DNA of 9,387 bases from an uncultured Phycisphaerales bacterium (GTDB taxonomy: Bacteria; Planctomycetota; Phycisphaerae; WQYP01), in contig CALCHA010000442.1 in NCBI GenBank assembly GCA_937901265.1, forward strand, positions 1 through 9,387, written 5' to 3'. A program made the position numbers and the translations under genes. Position 1 is the stretch's first letter; the number at the start of each line of letters is the position of its first letter. This document shows positions 1-7,152 of this stretch, piece after piece. The notes beneath the pieces were generated by a model. It worked only from the letters and a program-made list of their open reading frames with translations, had not been told where the DNA came from and did not search any database.

Positions 1-2545
1 GTCGAAGAGTTGGCACCGGTGAAGTGGCGTTCGCCGGTGTAAACCACCGTGATGGAGGGCAAATACACACTCAGCGAGGAGGTGGTGAAAGTGGCCTGCC
101 CAGTCCCTTCAAGGACGGACGTGCCCAAAAGGATGGCACCATCGAAGAAGCTCGCCGTGCCGGTCGGGATGCCGCCTTCGGAGGAGATCGTGGCGGTGAA
201 GGTGACCGGCGCCCCATAGGTGCTGCTCCCGGTGGACTGCACACTGACATCCGTGCTGGCCTGCTCGACGCTCACGTACTGATTGCTCGAGGTGCTGCCC
301 GCATAGTGGGAAGTCCAGCTGTACACAGCCACCATGCTGGAGTGGTCGCCCGCACCCAGGGTGCTGGTGGTCAACGCCGCCATGCCATCTTCCACGACGA
401 CACTACCCAGGAGGTTGGCGCCATCAAAAAAGCTCACCACGCCCTCGGGCATGCCACCGTCAGTGGATACCGCGGCCGTCAGGGTGAGCGGCTCCCCGAA
501 CACGGCCGTGCCAGTGATCGAAAGATTCGTGGTGGTGGTCGCCTGCGAGACGTTGTACAGCAGGTTGCCGTCCGAGTTGCTTCCAGCGACGTTGCTGTCG
601 CCGGAATAGACGGCCGTGATGCTGTAATTACCCAGGTCGAGGGCGGTGCTGATCGAGGCCTGACCATCATTATCAAGGGTGTCGGTCCCAATGAGCGTCG
701 CACCGGCGAAAAAGCTGACCGTGCCGGTGGCGGGTCCGTTATTGGCCGCGATCACCGAGGCGGTGAAAGTAACGCTCAGCCCATAGGGGGTATTGCCGCT
801 GGAAACGACCGACGTGGTGCTCGTGTCCGCAGCGACGTTCAGAAACACCTCATCCGAGCTGCTGCTGAAGTTTTGTGACCCCGCGAAGCTGGCGCTGATT
901 CCGTGAAAACCGGCCCCGATGCTCTGCAGTGTCAGTGACGCCTCCCCAGAGCTGTCCAGCGCCCCCTGTCCGATGAGGGTCGCACCGTCATAGAAGTACA
1001 CGTCGCCGATCGGTGTGCCGGCCAGCGAACTCACCGAGACGCTGTAGGTCACCGGGTCGTTGTAGGTGGTGTTGCCCGTGGAGGCGTTCAAAATCAGGCT
1101 GGTGCTGGCGATCGCCACCGACTGACTTGTCGTGCTGTACTGTGCCTGGAAATTCGCGTCGCCCTGGTAGGCGGCGGTGATGGTGTGGATGCCTGTGTCC
1201 AGAAAGCTGGTGCTCAGGGTCGCCTGCCCGTTGATGTCGAGAGTGCCGGTCCCCAGAAGCGTCTCGCCATCATAGAACTGCACGGCCCCGGTGGGTGTGG
1301 TGGAGGAGCTGCTGACCGTCGCGGTGAAAGTGACCGAGTCGCTGTAACCGCTCGAGTCGTTGCTCGAAACAACGCCAACGACCGGCACCGCCTGCTCAAT
1401 GGTGAAGTTGGCAACTTCCGACGGCGAGCTCGCGGCGAAATTCGTCGAGCCTTGATAGACCGCCGTGATGCTGTGCGATCCCGCGCCCAGCGAGCTCATG
1501 GAATAGCTGGCCGTGGTGCCGTTCTGCACGCCCGCAGAGCCCAGCAAAGTGATTCCATCGTAGAATGACACCGTGCCGTGATCGACGCCGCCAAGGCCGG
1601 AGCTCACGGTCGCCGCCAGCGGCACCAGGTCGCCATAGGTATACGATGAGTTGAGGCTGTCCACGGTCGCAACGGTCGGCATCGCGTTCACATTCTGCGT
1701 CAGCGTCTGCGTCGTGCTGCCGGTGAAGTTGCTGTCGCCCGAGTAAACCGCCGTGACCGCGTGGCTGCCGGCGTCGAATCCGCTGAAACTCAATGTAGCC
1801 TGCCCGCCCGAGACAGCCGCAGCGCCCAAAAAGTTCGCCCCATCAAAGAAGTTAATGGTGCCGGTGGTGGTGCCCGCCCCGGGTGCGTCGGCCGACACGC
1901 TCGCCGTGAAGGTGATCGTGTCGTTGTAGGTGGGGCTCGAAGTGGAGCTGCTGACCGTGATGGTCGTCGTGTCCTGATTCACGGTGTGGCTCACACCGAC
2001 CGGGGTGCTGCTGCTGCCGAAGTTGGTGTCGCCCGAGTAGAGCGCGGTGATGGTCCGTGTGCCCAGCGGAAGGCTGCCGATGTTCAGCGAGGCGGTGCCG
2101 TTGACCATGGAGACCGTGCCCAGCGTGGTCACACCGTCGAGGAAGCGCACCGTACCGGTGGCCCCGCCGCTGCCCAGTCCCGTGGCTCCCACGGTGGCGG
2201 TGAGGTTGATGGTTTCTCCCACGACGGAGTTGAGGCTGTCCTGCGCGACGTTGATGCCCGAGGTGCTCTTGGCGACCACCTGGCTGACGGCATTCGAGGT
2301 GCTCGTGGCGAAGGCGTCCGTGCCCGAGTACACCGCCGTGATCGAGTGCGTCGCCCGCGAAAGCGAGCCAATCGTGAGCGTCGCTGCGCCGTTGCTGTCG
2401 AGCGTCACGGCGTTGCCCAGCGCGGTCGCGCCATCATAAAACTGCACGCTGCCGGCCGGCGCGTCCGCGCCGTTCGCCTGGCCCGTCACCGTCGCGGTGA
2501 ACGTTGCATTCTGTCCATAAACGGTGCCGCCGCCGCTGACCAGCG
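1..2545 (-). repeat. At least nine tandem Ig-like domain repeats (about 280-295 bp period) inside the large CDS
   Basis: The first core strand of each unit ((V/T)YGD-like) falls near residues 346, 445, 543, 640, 737, 831, 924, 1019 and 1113, a period of 93-98 codons. Each unit has the order TFTATV, TG-x-V-x-F-(Y/F)-DG, LG, Q-A-(S/T)-(L/F) and ITAVYSGD. The units are clearly divergent in DNA sequence, which suggests old duplication rather than a fresh tandem expansion. The ninth unit is complete up to TGERHFTG and the array may continue past the left edge. Confidence 0.88.
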
Positions 2546-3554
2546 CCACCGCACTGCCATCCTGCACGCGGGTGAGCATCACGTCGTTGCCGTCTCCGCC
2601 ATGATAGGTGATCTGGAAGCGTTGTCCCGCCGCGGCGACGGTGGATCCCTCCGCAAGGCCGCTGAACGTGCCGACGACCGCGTCGATCCCATCGTTGTTG
2701 ATGAGGGTGTAGGCGTCGCCGATCGTGGCGTTGTAGCCGAAGTTGACGGAGAGGGTGCCGCCGAGGGTCACGTTGCCCATGACATCGAGCTGGCCGTAGG
2801 CGGAGGCTCCTTGGACGTCGACCCGTAAGGTGGAGCCCGAGCCGAGGGAGACATCGCCGGTGCTCACGAGCGTGACCGGGAGGCTGTTGAGAAGGGTAGA
2901 GACGGTGCCGCCGGTCGCGGAGATGCCGCCGACGCTGCCGGACCCGGCGAGGGTGCCGTTGCTGAGGGTGACCCCGGTGGCCTGGGAACCGTCGATTTCG
3001 AGGGTGCCGTCGGAGACCGCGATGTCACCGTCAAGGTCGTTGGAGCCCTGCATGACCAGCGTTCCGGTGCCGGTCTTCGCGATCGTCCCCACGCCGAACG
3101 AGGTCACAACGTCCGACAGCACCAGCGTCGAACCGCTGGAGACCGCGAACGACTGGCCTTCATCAAGCAGGTAAAGGCGGCCGGCGTAGGTGTCGGTTCC
3201 GCCGGAGCTGTTGGAGATGCCCGCGTGGACGAAGATTTCATTTCCGTTCACGGTGTAGCCCGCGCCGGTGAAGCTGATCGAGTTGAAGTGCGTGCCCGCG
3301 TCGAGGTCGTTGAGACTCGCGAGCTGGGCCGCGCCGGCGGCAAATTCGAGATCATCGCCCGCTTCGGGAACGGCGTTGGTGTCCCAGTTCGCGGCGGTGG
3401 ACCACTTGTTGTCGCCGCCGTTGCCCGTCCACACCGAAACAGGGTTGGCCGTCATCAGCAGACGTTCCTCCAGCCGCTGCAAAGCAAACTCCTGGGCGGC
3501 GCCCAGTTTCCCGGTGGATAGAAGGCGTTTGAGCAGCTTGGCGGACTTGGCCAT
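1..3554 (-). CDS. Giant secreted/surface Ig-like repeat protein with LEPR-XLL-type N-terminus (C-terminus beyond window)
   Basis: Reading the minus strand from the ATG at 3554-3552 gives one uninterrupted frame of 1184 codons to the left edge, so the C-terminus is missing. A basic N-terminus (KLLKR) leads to LEERLLMTA at residues 28-36, a variant of the LEPR-XLL motif found near the start of very large planctomycete secreted proteins. Residues about 40-325 form a beta-strand-rich head: WSTAANWD (51-58), an autotransporter-type repeat with KTGTGTLVMQGSN near 158-170, and GGDGNDVMLT near 318-327. Then come at least nine Ig-like domains of 93-98 residues (Big_3 type), recognised by recurring (V/T)YG(D/N/Q), TFTATV, FYDG/FFDG, LG and ITAVYSGD. 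GGAG lies 8 bases before the ATG. There is no ordinary hydrophobic signal peptide. It is probably an adhesin, matrix or cell-surface protein that may bind carbohydrate or protein; no enzymatic domain is visible. The frame and domain class are firm, the role is inferred. Confidence 0.93.
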   Translation of the reverse strand, partial: MAKSAKLLKRLLSTGKLGAAQEFALQRLEERLLMTANPVSVWTGNGGDNKWSTAANWDTNAVPEAGDDLEFAAGAAQLASLNDLDAGTHFNSISFTGAGYTVNGNEIFVHAGISNSSGGTDTYAGRLYLLDEGQSFAVSSGSTLVLSDVVTSFGVGTIAKTGTGTLVMQGSNDLDGDIAVSDGTLEIDGSQATGVTLSNGTLAGSGSVGGISATGGTVSTLLNSLPVTLVSTGDVSLGSGSTLRVDVQGASAYGQLDVMGNVTLGGTLSVNFGYNATIGDAYTLINNDGIDAVVGTFSGLAEGSTVAAAGQRFQITYHGGDGNDVMLTRVQDGSAVALVSGGGTVYGQNATFTATVTGQANGADAPAGSVQFYDGATALGNAVTLDSNGAATLTIGSLSRATHSITAVYSGTDAFATSTSNAVSQVVAKSTSGINVAQDSLNSVVGETINLTATVGATGLGSGGATGTVRFLDGVTTLGTVSMVNGTASLNIGSLPLGTRTITALYSGDTNFGSSSTPVGVSHTVNQDTTTITVSSSTSSPTYNDTITFTASVSADAPGAGTTTGTINFFDGANFLGAAAVSGGQATLSFSGFDAGSHAVTAVYSGDSNFTGSTTQTLTQNVNAMPTVATVDSLNSSYTYGDLVPLAATVSSGLGGVDHGTVSFYDGITLLGSAGVQNGTTASYSMSSLGAGSHSITAVYQGSTNFAASSPSEVANFTIEQAVPVVGVVSSNDSSGYSDSVTFTATVSSSSTTPTGAVQFYDGETLLGTGTLDINGQATLSTSFLDTGIHTITAAYQGDANFQAQYSTTSQSVAIASTSLILNASTGNTTYNDPVTYSVSVSSLAGTPIGDVYFYDGATLIGQGALDSSGEASLTLQSIGAGFHGISASFAGSQNFSSSSDEVFLNVAADTSTTSVVSSGNTPYGLSVTFTASVIAANNGPATGTVSFFAGATLIGTDTLDNDGQASISTALDLGNYSITAVYSGDSNVAGSNSDGNLLYNVSQATTTTNLSITGTAVFGEPLTLTAAVSTDGGMPEGVVSFFDGANLLGSVVVEDGMAALTTSTLGAGDHSSMVAVYSWTSHYAGSTSSNQYVSVEQASTDVSVQSTGSSTYGAPVTFTATISSEGGIPTGTASFFDGAILLGTSVLEGTGQATFTTSSLSVYLPSITVVYTGERHFTGANSS

Positions 3555-3562
3555 AGTCGATT

Positions 3563-3566
3563 CTCC
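3563..3566 (-). promoter_or_regulatory. Ribosome binding site of the Ig-repeat gene
   Basis: On the minus strand GGAG(A) lies 8 bases upstream of the ATG at 3554. An alternative upstream ATG at 3588 is out of frame, so this Shine-Dalgarno supports the chosen start. Confidence 0.6.
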
Positions 3567-3601
3567 GGTGTGGTAAAAAGTGCCCCATAATCGCGACTCC
3601 A

Positions 3602-3624
3602 CGGAAGCCCACTTTGAGCTTCCG
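3602..3624. repeat. 7-bp perfect inverted repeat in the leader/promoter region of the Ig-repeat gene
   Basis: CGGAAGC (3602-3608) and GCTTCCG (3618-3624) are perfect complements around a 9-base loop. It sits 48-70 bases upstream of the Ig-repeat start, so it could be an mRNA leader hairpin or a regulator site. No T-run follows on either strand, so it is not an intrinsic terminator. Confidence 0.45.
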
Positions 3625-3715
3625 GGAGGCCTGAGGGTTATCGGCGCGAGTGCACGTCCGGATAAGTCTCTTTTTTTCCCTCCTTTTCGGGGGCCTTCTC
3701 GGTCCTGACGATCCC

Positions 3716-3734
3716 CCCGCATCCCCCCTGCGGG
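3716..3734. repeat. 6-bp GC-rich inverted repeat in the divergent intergenic region
   Basis: CCCGCA (3716-3721) and TGCGGG (3729-3734) flank a C-rich 7-base loop. A stem this short can arise by chance in a C/G-rich stretch, so its meaning is uncertain. Confidence 0.3.
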
Positions 3735-3764
3735 CCCTGTCCTGCGCGGTTACGCATTATCGGT

Positions 3765-3808
3765 CCTTGGCCGATTCTCATGGCCAAGGCGGCGGAAAAA
3801 AATATTTT
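3765..3808. promoter_or_regulatory. Perfect 8-bp inverted repeat followed by an AT island; candidate operator
   Basis: CCTTGGCC (3765-3772) and GGCCAAGG (3782-3789) are perfect complements around a 9-base spacer, about 190 bases upstream of the GH2 start. Seven bases downstream is a run of seven A and then the 10-base palindrome AAAATATTTT (3799-3808), which stands out in this GC-rich sequence. The spacing of the half-sites (17 bases centre to centre) would suit a dimeric regulator, and glycosidase genes are often controlled by such repressors. No regulator gene is present, so this remains a suggestion. Confidence 0.35.
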
Positions 3809-3969
3809 GCCTCCCCCGGACAGCGCGGCGTCCTTTCCGCCAGCGCCCCCCGGCGAATCGCCGTTTTTATGCCCATCTTTGCGTATTTTCTCGTTTTCGC
3901 GGCATGGACTGTAATCCCGCGCCGCCCACGGCGTTGATCCTTCCACTCGCACCCCTTGCCGTTCTTTAT

Positions 3970-3974
3970 AAGGA
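3970..3974 (+). promoter_or_regulatory. Ribosome binding site of the GH2 gene
   Basis: AAGGA lies 6 bases before the ATG at 3981. It supports this start, which also begins a well-formed signal peptide. Confidence 0.65.
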
Positions 3975-3980
3975 CAGACC

Positions 3981-6686
3981 ATGCCGCCGACCCGCCGCTC
4001 TTTTGCCCCCTTCGCCGCTGCCCTGGCCCTGGCCTGTGGCCTGGCCGCCACCCCCCTCTTCGCTGCCGACGCCGCGCGGACGACGCTGAACTTTGACCAC
4101 GATTGGCAATTCCAGAAGGGCGACGCCGCGGGAGCCCAAGCCCCGGGATTCGACGATAAGTCCTGGCGGAAGCTGGACGTACCGCACGATTGGTCAATTG
4201 AAGGTCCCTTCGAGAAGGACGCCGCGACTTTGGGCTCGGGGGCCTACGCGCCATCCGGAGTGGCGTGGTACCGCAAGAGCTTCACCCTGCCCGCCAACGC
4301 CGCCGGCAAGGATGTCGCCATCGAACTCGATGGTGTCATGGCCAACTCGGAGGTGTTCCTTAACGGAAAGTCTTTAGGCAAGCGGCCTTACGGATATGTC
4401 GGCCTGCACTACGATCTCACCGCCGACCTGCAGCCCGGCCAGAATGTGGTGGCCGTCCGAACAGACACCTCCGCCCAGCCTGCGTCACGCTACTACGAAG
4501 GGGCGGGCATCGTCCGCCACACCCGGCTCGTGATCACGGACCCCCTGCACATCGAGTACCACGGGACCTTCGTGACCACGCCCCAGATCACCCGCGAATC
4601 AGCGACCGTCCACGTCAAGGCAACCGTCGTCAACACCGCCAAGACCGCACGCAGCGCGATCCTGGAGGTCACCCTCACCGATCCGCAGGGCAAGCAGTTT
4701 CGCGCCCCGCCCTGGTATGGCCCCGCCCCGGTGATCCAACCGGGCAAGAGCGTCGACATGGAAACCAACATCCGCGTGGATGGGCCGGCACTGTGGGACC
4801 TCAACAACCCCGCGCTCTACACCGCCACCGCGGCGATCACCGCCGACGGCAAAGTGCTCGATGACCAGAACGTCTCCTTCGGCATCCGCGATGCCGAGTT
4901 CAAAGCGGACACCGGCTTCTGGCTCAATGGCAAAAACCTCAAGCTCAAAGGCGTGTGCCTCCATGCCGATGTCGGGGGCTTTGGCATCGCCGTGCCCGAG
5001 GATGCGTGGGTCCATCGCCTCGAGGCGCTCAAACAGTATGGCGCCAACGCCGTACGCACCGCCCACAACCCCCCCTCGCCCGAGTTCCTCGCCGCCTGCG
5101 ACAAGGTGGGGATGCTGGTCATGGATGAGATGTTCGACGTCTGGACCGTCGCCAAAACCGGCCGCGGCTCCACCGACTACCATCTCTACTTCAAGGATTG
5201 GAACCTTATCGACACGCGGGACACCGTGCGGCGCGACCGCAACCACCCCTCCATCATCCTCTACAGCGCGGGCAATGAGATCCACGACACGCCCAAGTCC
5301 GAGGTCGCAATTCCAATTCTCAAGGCACTGGTCGCGACCTTTCACGAGAACGATCCCACCCGCGCCGTGACGCAGGCCTTGTTTCGGCCGAACTCCGACG
5401 ACAACGGCGGGGCCTACAAGAACGGGCTGGCCGATTTGCTGGATGTGGTGGGGACGAATTATCGCGACGCGGAGCTGATCGCGGCGCACCGCGAAAAGCC
5501 GACCATGAAAATCGTGGGCACGGAGCAGGGCCGCGGGCTGAGCGTTTGGGCGACCTGCCGCGACAACCCCGCCGAGGCCGGGCAGTTCATCTGGACCGGC
5601 GTGGATTATCTGGGCGAATCGCGCGGGGCGTTTCCGACCAATGGCTCGGCGGCAGGCGTGCTGGACTCGACGGATTACCCCAAAGCCGAAGCGCTGGACC
5701 GTGCGGCGTGGTGGGATACGAACCCGGTGGTCTACATGGCCAGGTCGGCGGCGGCTCGGGGAGGCGGACGTGGGCGGGGCGGGGTACCCGGGGCGGGGCA
5801 GCCGCCGGCGGGGCCGGTCGATGACAACCCCGACGCGCCGATGCTTTTGAATCCCAATGGCGCGGCGCCCACACCCGCGGGGGCCAACGGGGCAGCGATT
5901 GCAACCCCCGATGGCTACACGCTGGCGGCTGCTCCGGCAGCAGGTGGACGCGGCGGGCGCGGGGGTCGTGGCGGTGGACGCGGTGCGGGCGGCGGGCGCG
6001 GTGCAGGCGCGGGCGGCGCGGGTGGAGGCGGCGCGCCCGCCATCCCGGCCCTGCCTCCTCCCGGCGCGACCGCCGACTGGACCCCCACCAATTTGGCCCC
6101 CCACGCGGAAAACGTCCAGGTCTACTCCAACGCCGAAGAAGTCGAACTCTTCCTCAACGGAACCTCGGTGGGAAGCATGAAGCGCGGCGATCTGCTTCCG
6201 CCGGGCCCCAACGGCAGAAAGATCGACATCAACGCCCCGCGAACCTTCGCCGTCAACTTCGCCCCCGGAACCCTTCAAGCCGTCGCCAAAGACAAGGGCA
6301 CGGTCGTGGCCACCCACGAGCTGACCACTGCGGGCCCGGCGAGCAAGATCGGCCTGAAGGCCAGCACCCAGAAGCTGGCGCACGATTTTGATTCCGTCGC
6401 CTACGTCGCGGTAAACGTCACCGACGACAAGGGCACGCTGGTGCCCAGGGCCAAAAATCACGTCAAGTTCACCATCAGCGGCCCCGGCGAGATCGCCGTG
6501 GTGGAGAACGCCCAGCTCGTGGCGCAGGACTACCGAACTCCAGAGCATGATGCTTACGACGGGCGAATCGTCGTGTACGTGCGCTCGACCGGCGATGCCG
6601 GCAAGATCACCCTCACGGCAAGTTCGCCGGAGCTGGGTCAGTCGACAATCTCCTTCGACGCGGCACCGCCGCAGCCGCAGCGGTAA
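3981..6686 (+). CDS. Exported glycoside hydrolase family 2 protein (beta-galactosidase-like)
   Basis: 901 residues. Residues 1-28 form a signal peptide (TRRSF, a hydrophobic Ala/Leu core, LFA cleavage site); TRRSF is compatible with twin-arginine export. The mature protein follows the GH2 order: jelly-roll sugar-binding domain about 33-185 (VPHDWSIEGPF, WYRKSF, VFLNGKSLG, YEGAGI), Ig-like sandwich about 190-300, then a TIM barrel with RTAHNPPSPEF from 359. The acid/base is E433 in SAGNEIHD; the likely nucleophile is E515 in GTEQGRG, followed by GQFIWTGVDYLGE. A Gly/Arg/Ala/Pro-rich insertion spans about 591-690. A DUF4982-like domain follows (VYSNAEEVELFLNG from about 713) and then a GH2 C5-like Ig domain (about 780-895). 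It should hydrolyse a terminal beta-linked sugar, probably beta-galactoside, outside the cytoplasm. Related GH2 activities (glucuronidase, mannosidase) cannot be excluded from sequence alone. Confidence 0.94.
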   Translation: MPPTRRSFAPFAAALALACGLAATPLFAADAARTTLNFDHDWQFQKGDAAGAQAPGFDDKSWRKLDVPHDWSIEGPFEKDAATLGSGAYAPSGVAWYRKSFTLPANAAGKDVAIELDGVMANSEVFLNGKSLGKRPYGYVGLHYDLTADLQPGQNVVAVRTDTSAQPASRYYEGAGIVRHTRLVITDPLHIEYHGTFVTTPQITRESATVHVKATVVNTAKTARSAILEVTLTDPQGKQFRAPPWYGPAPVIQPGKSVDMETNIRVDGPALWDLNNPALYTATAAITADGKVLDDQNVSFGIRDAEFKADTGFWLNGKNLKLKGVCLHADVGGFGIAVPEDAWVHRLEALKQYGANAVRTAHNPPSPEFLAACDKVGMLVMDEMFDVWTVAKTGRGSTDYHLYFKDWNLIDTRDTVRRDRNHPSIILYSAGNEIHDTPKSEVAIPILKALVATFHENDPTRAVTQALFRPNSDDNGGAYKNGLADLLDVVGTNYRDAELIAAHREKPTMKIVGTEQGRGLSVWATCRDNPAEAGQFIWTGVDYLGESRGAFPTNGSAAGVLDSTDYPKAEALDRAAWWDTNPVVYMARSAAARGGGRGRGGVPGAGQPPAGPVDDNPDAPMLLNPNGAAPTPAGANGAAIATPDGYTLAAAPAAGGRGGRGGRGGGRGAGGGRGAGAGGAGGGGAPAIPALPPPGATADWTPTNLAPHAENVQVYSNAEEVELFLNGTSVGSMKRGDLLPPGPNGRKIDINAPRTFAVNFAPGTLQAVAKDKGTVVATHELTTAGPASKIGLKASTQKLAHDFDSVAYVAVNVTDDKGTLVPRAKNHVKFTISGPGEIAVVENAQLVAQDYRTPEHDAYDGRIVVYVRSTGDAGKITLTASSPELGQSTISFDAAPPQPQR
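5745..6045 (+). repeat. Gly/Arg/Ala/Pro-rich low-complexity insertion inside the GH2 gene
   Basis: Two Gly-Arg-rich blocks (about residues 591-605 and 653-687, with repeated GGRG/GRGG and GRGAG units) flank a Pro/Asn/Ala-rich stretch that contains DDNPDAPMLLNPNG. The DNA is a near-continuous GGCGG/GGGCGC array. It replaces the region where GH2 proteins of this type normally run directly from the barrel into DUF4982, so it acts as a long flexible linker or a positively charged surface segment. Confidence 0.8.
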
Positions 6687-6724
6687 GGGCGGCGCTGATA
6701 ACACCCTTCGCTTGAATCGACCAG

Positions 6725-6758
6725 ATCATGCACGATAGGATATCATGTACGTTATGGT
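6725..6758 (+). promoter_or_regulatory. 17-bp tandem direct repeat at the toxin-antitoxin promoter; candidate operator
   Basis: Two adjacent 17-base units, 6725-6741 and 6742-6758, match at 13 of 17 positions and share ATCATG-x-ACG-x-TA. They lie immediately before the toxin ATG at 6764, where HigA-type antitoxins usually autorepress. A weak promoter may overlap: TTGAAT at 6712-6717 and TAGGAT at 6736-6741 with an 18-base spacer, both 4 of 6 to consensus. Confidence 0.45.
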
Positions 6759-6763
6759 GACGG

Positions 6764-7146
6764 ATGACCTGGCGCTATGAGACGACGCCCGAGCTGGACG
6801 AATGGGTGGAGTCGCTGGGCCAGCCCGAACGAAACGAGGTCGCGGCAATTCTTGGCGCGCTGGGGAGAAGCTGGGTCGTCCGTTTGCCGACACATTGAAA
6901 GGGTCATCGCATGCCAACATGAAAGAGTTGCGAGGCAGGACGAGTTCCGCGTTGCTTAGAATTGCGTTTGCTTTTGACAAAGCGAGAGTGGCTCAGATCC
7001 TGTGTGGCGGCGATAAAAAAGGGCTCAACGAACAACGTTTCTACAAACAGCTCATTGGAAGAGCGGATACACTTTTTGACCGACACCTTGCCAAAATGGC
7101 GTCTATGGACAAGTCGGCGAGGCACAAACCCAAGAGAAAGGAGTAG
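6764..7146 (+). pseudogene. higB: HigB/Gp49-family toxin, split by a one-base frameshift
   Basis: The ATG at 6764 opens MTWRYETTPELDEWVESL and PERNEVAAILGALG, the expected N-terminal half of a phage Gp49-like/HigB (RelE superfamily) mRNA interferase. That frame stops at 6896-6898. From about 6865 the next frame continues with GEKLGRPFADTLKGS, ANMKELR, RIAFAFDKARVAQIL, GGDKKG, FYKQLIGRADTLFDRHLAKM, the rest of the same family, ending at 7146. Joined at GGGG (6862-6865), the product would be 127 residues, normal for the family. One extra G would restore the frame; equally, GGG preceded by G allows a single tRNA to slip by -1. So it may be an inactivating mutation, a sequencing error or a recoding site. 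The antitoxin starts 6 bases downstream. An intact protein would cleave mRNA at ribosomes. Confidence 0.82.
7137..7143 (+). promoter_or_regulatory. Ribosome binding site of the antitoxin, overlapping the toxin 3' end
   Basis: AAAGGAG lies 9 bases before the antitoxin ATG and runs up to the toxin stop codon, as expected for a translationally coupled toxin-antitoxin operon. Confidence 0.65.
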
Positions 7147-7152
7147 CGACCG

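Larger units (their letters stand above)
3555..3980. other. Divergent intergenic region between the Ig-repeat gene and the GH2 gene
   Basis: These 426 bases separate two genes that point away from each other, so both promoters should lie here. Short open frames on both strands show no recognisable family and no good ribosome site; I treat the region as non-coding. It contains three perfect inverted repeats (listed separately), a pyrimidine tract on the plus strand near 3666-3690, and an AT island at 3796-3808. No convincing -35/-10 pair could be fixed by eye. TGTAAT at 3910-3915 resembles a -10 for the GH2 gene but has no well-spaced -35. Confidence 0.7.

Noticed and set aside
1..2545. CRISPR-like or satellite DNA because of the regular period
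   Set aside because: The period is 280-295 bases, the units diverge strongly at DNA level, and all are in one continuous coding frame; this is a protein domain array.
1761..2828. A 355-codon plus-strand frame across the Ig-repeat gene (and similar frames at 24-878 and 1185-1568)
   Set aside because: Their translations are Arg/Gly/Ala-rich with no domain, and repeat only because the opposite-strand gene is repetitive. The minus-strand frame explains the region fully.
3666..3690. Possible intrinsic terminator at the T-rich tract
   Set aside because: No stem precedes the T-run on the plus strand, and no gene ends here; both neighbours start in this region.
3650..3937. Small open frames on both strands of the divergent intergenic region
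   Set aside because: They overlap each other, lack a good ribosome site and match no family I recognise. The region is better explained as regulatory.
4599..6704. A 701-codon open frame antisense to the GH2 gene
   Set aside because: The GH2 frame on the plus strand has clear domains and catalytic residues. The antisense frame is low-complexity and Gly/Arg/Val-rich with no family motif, as expected opposite a GC-rich gene.
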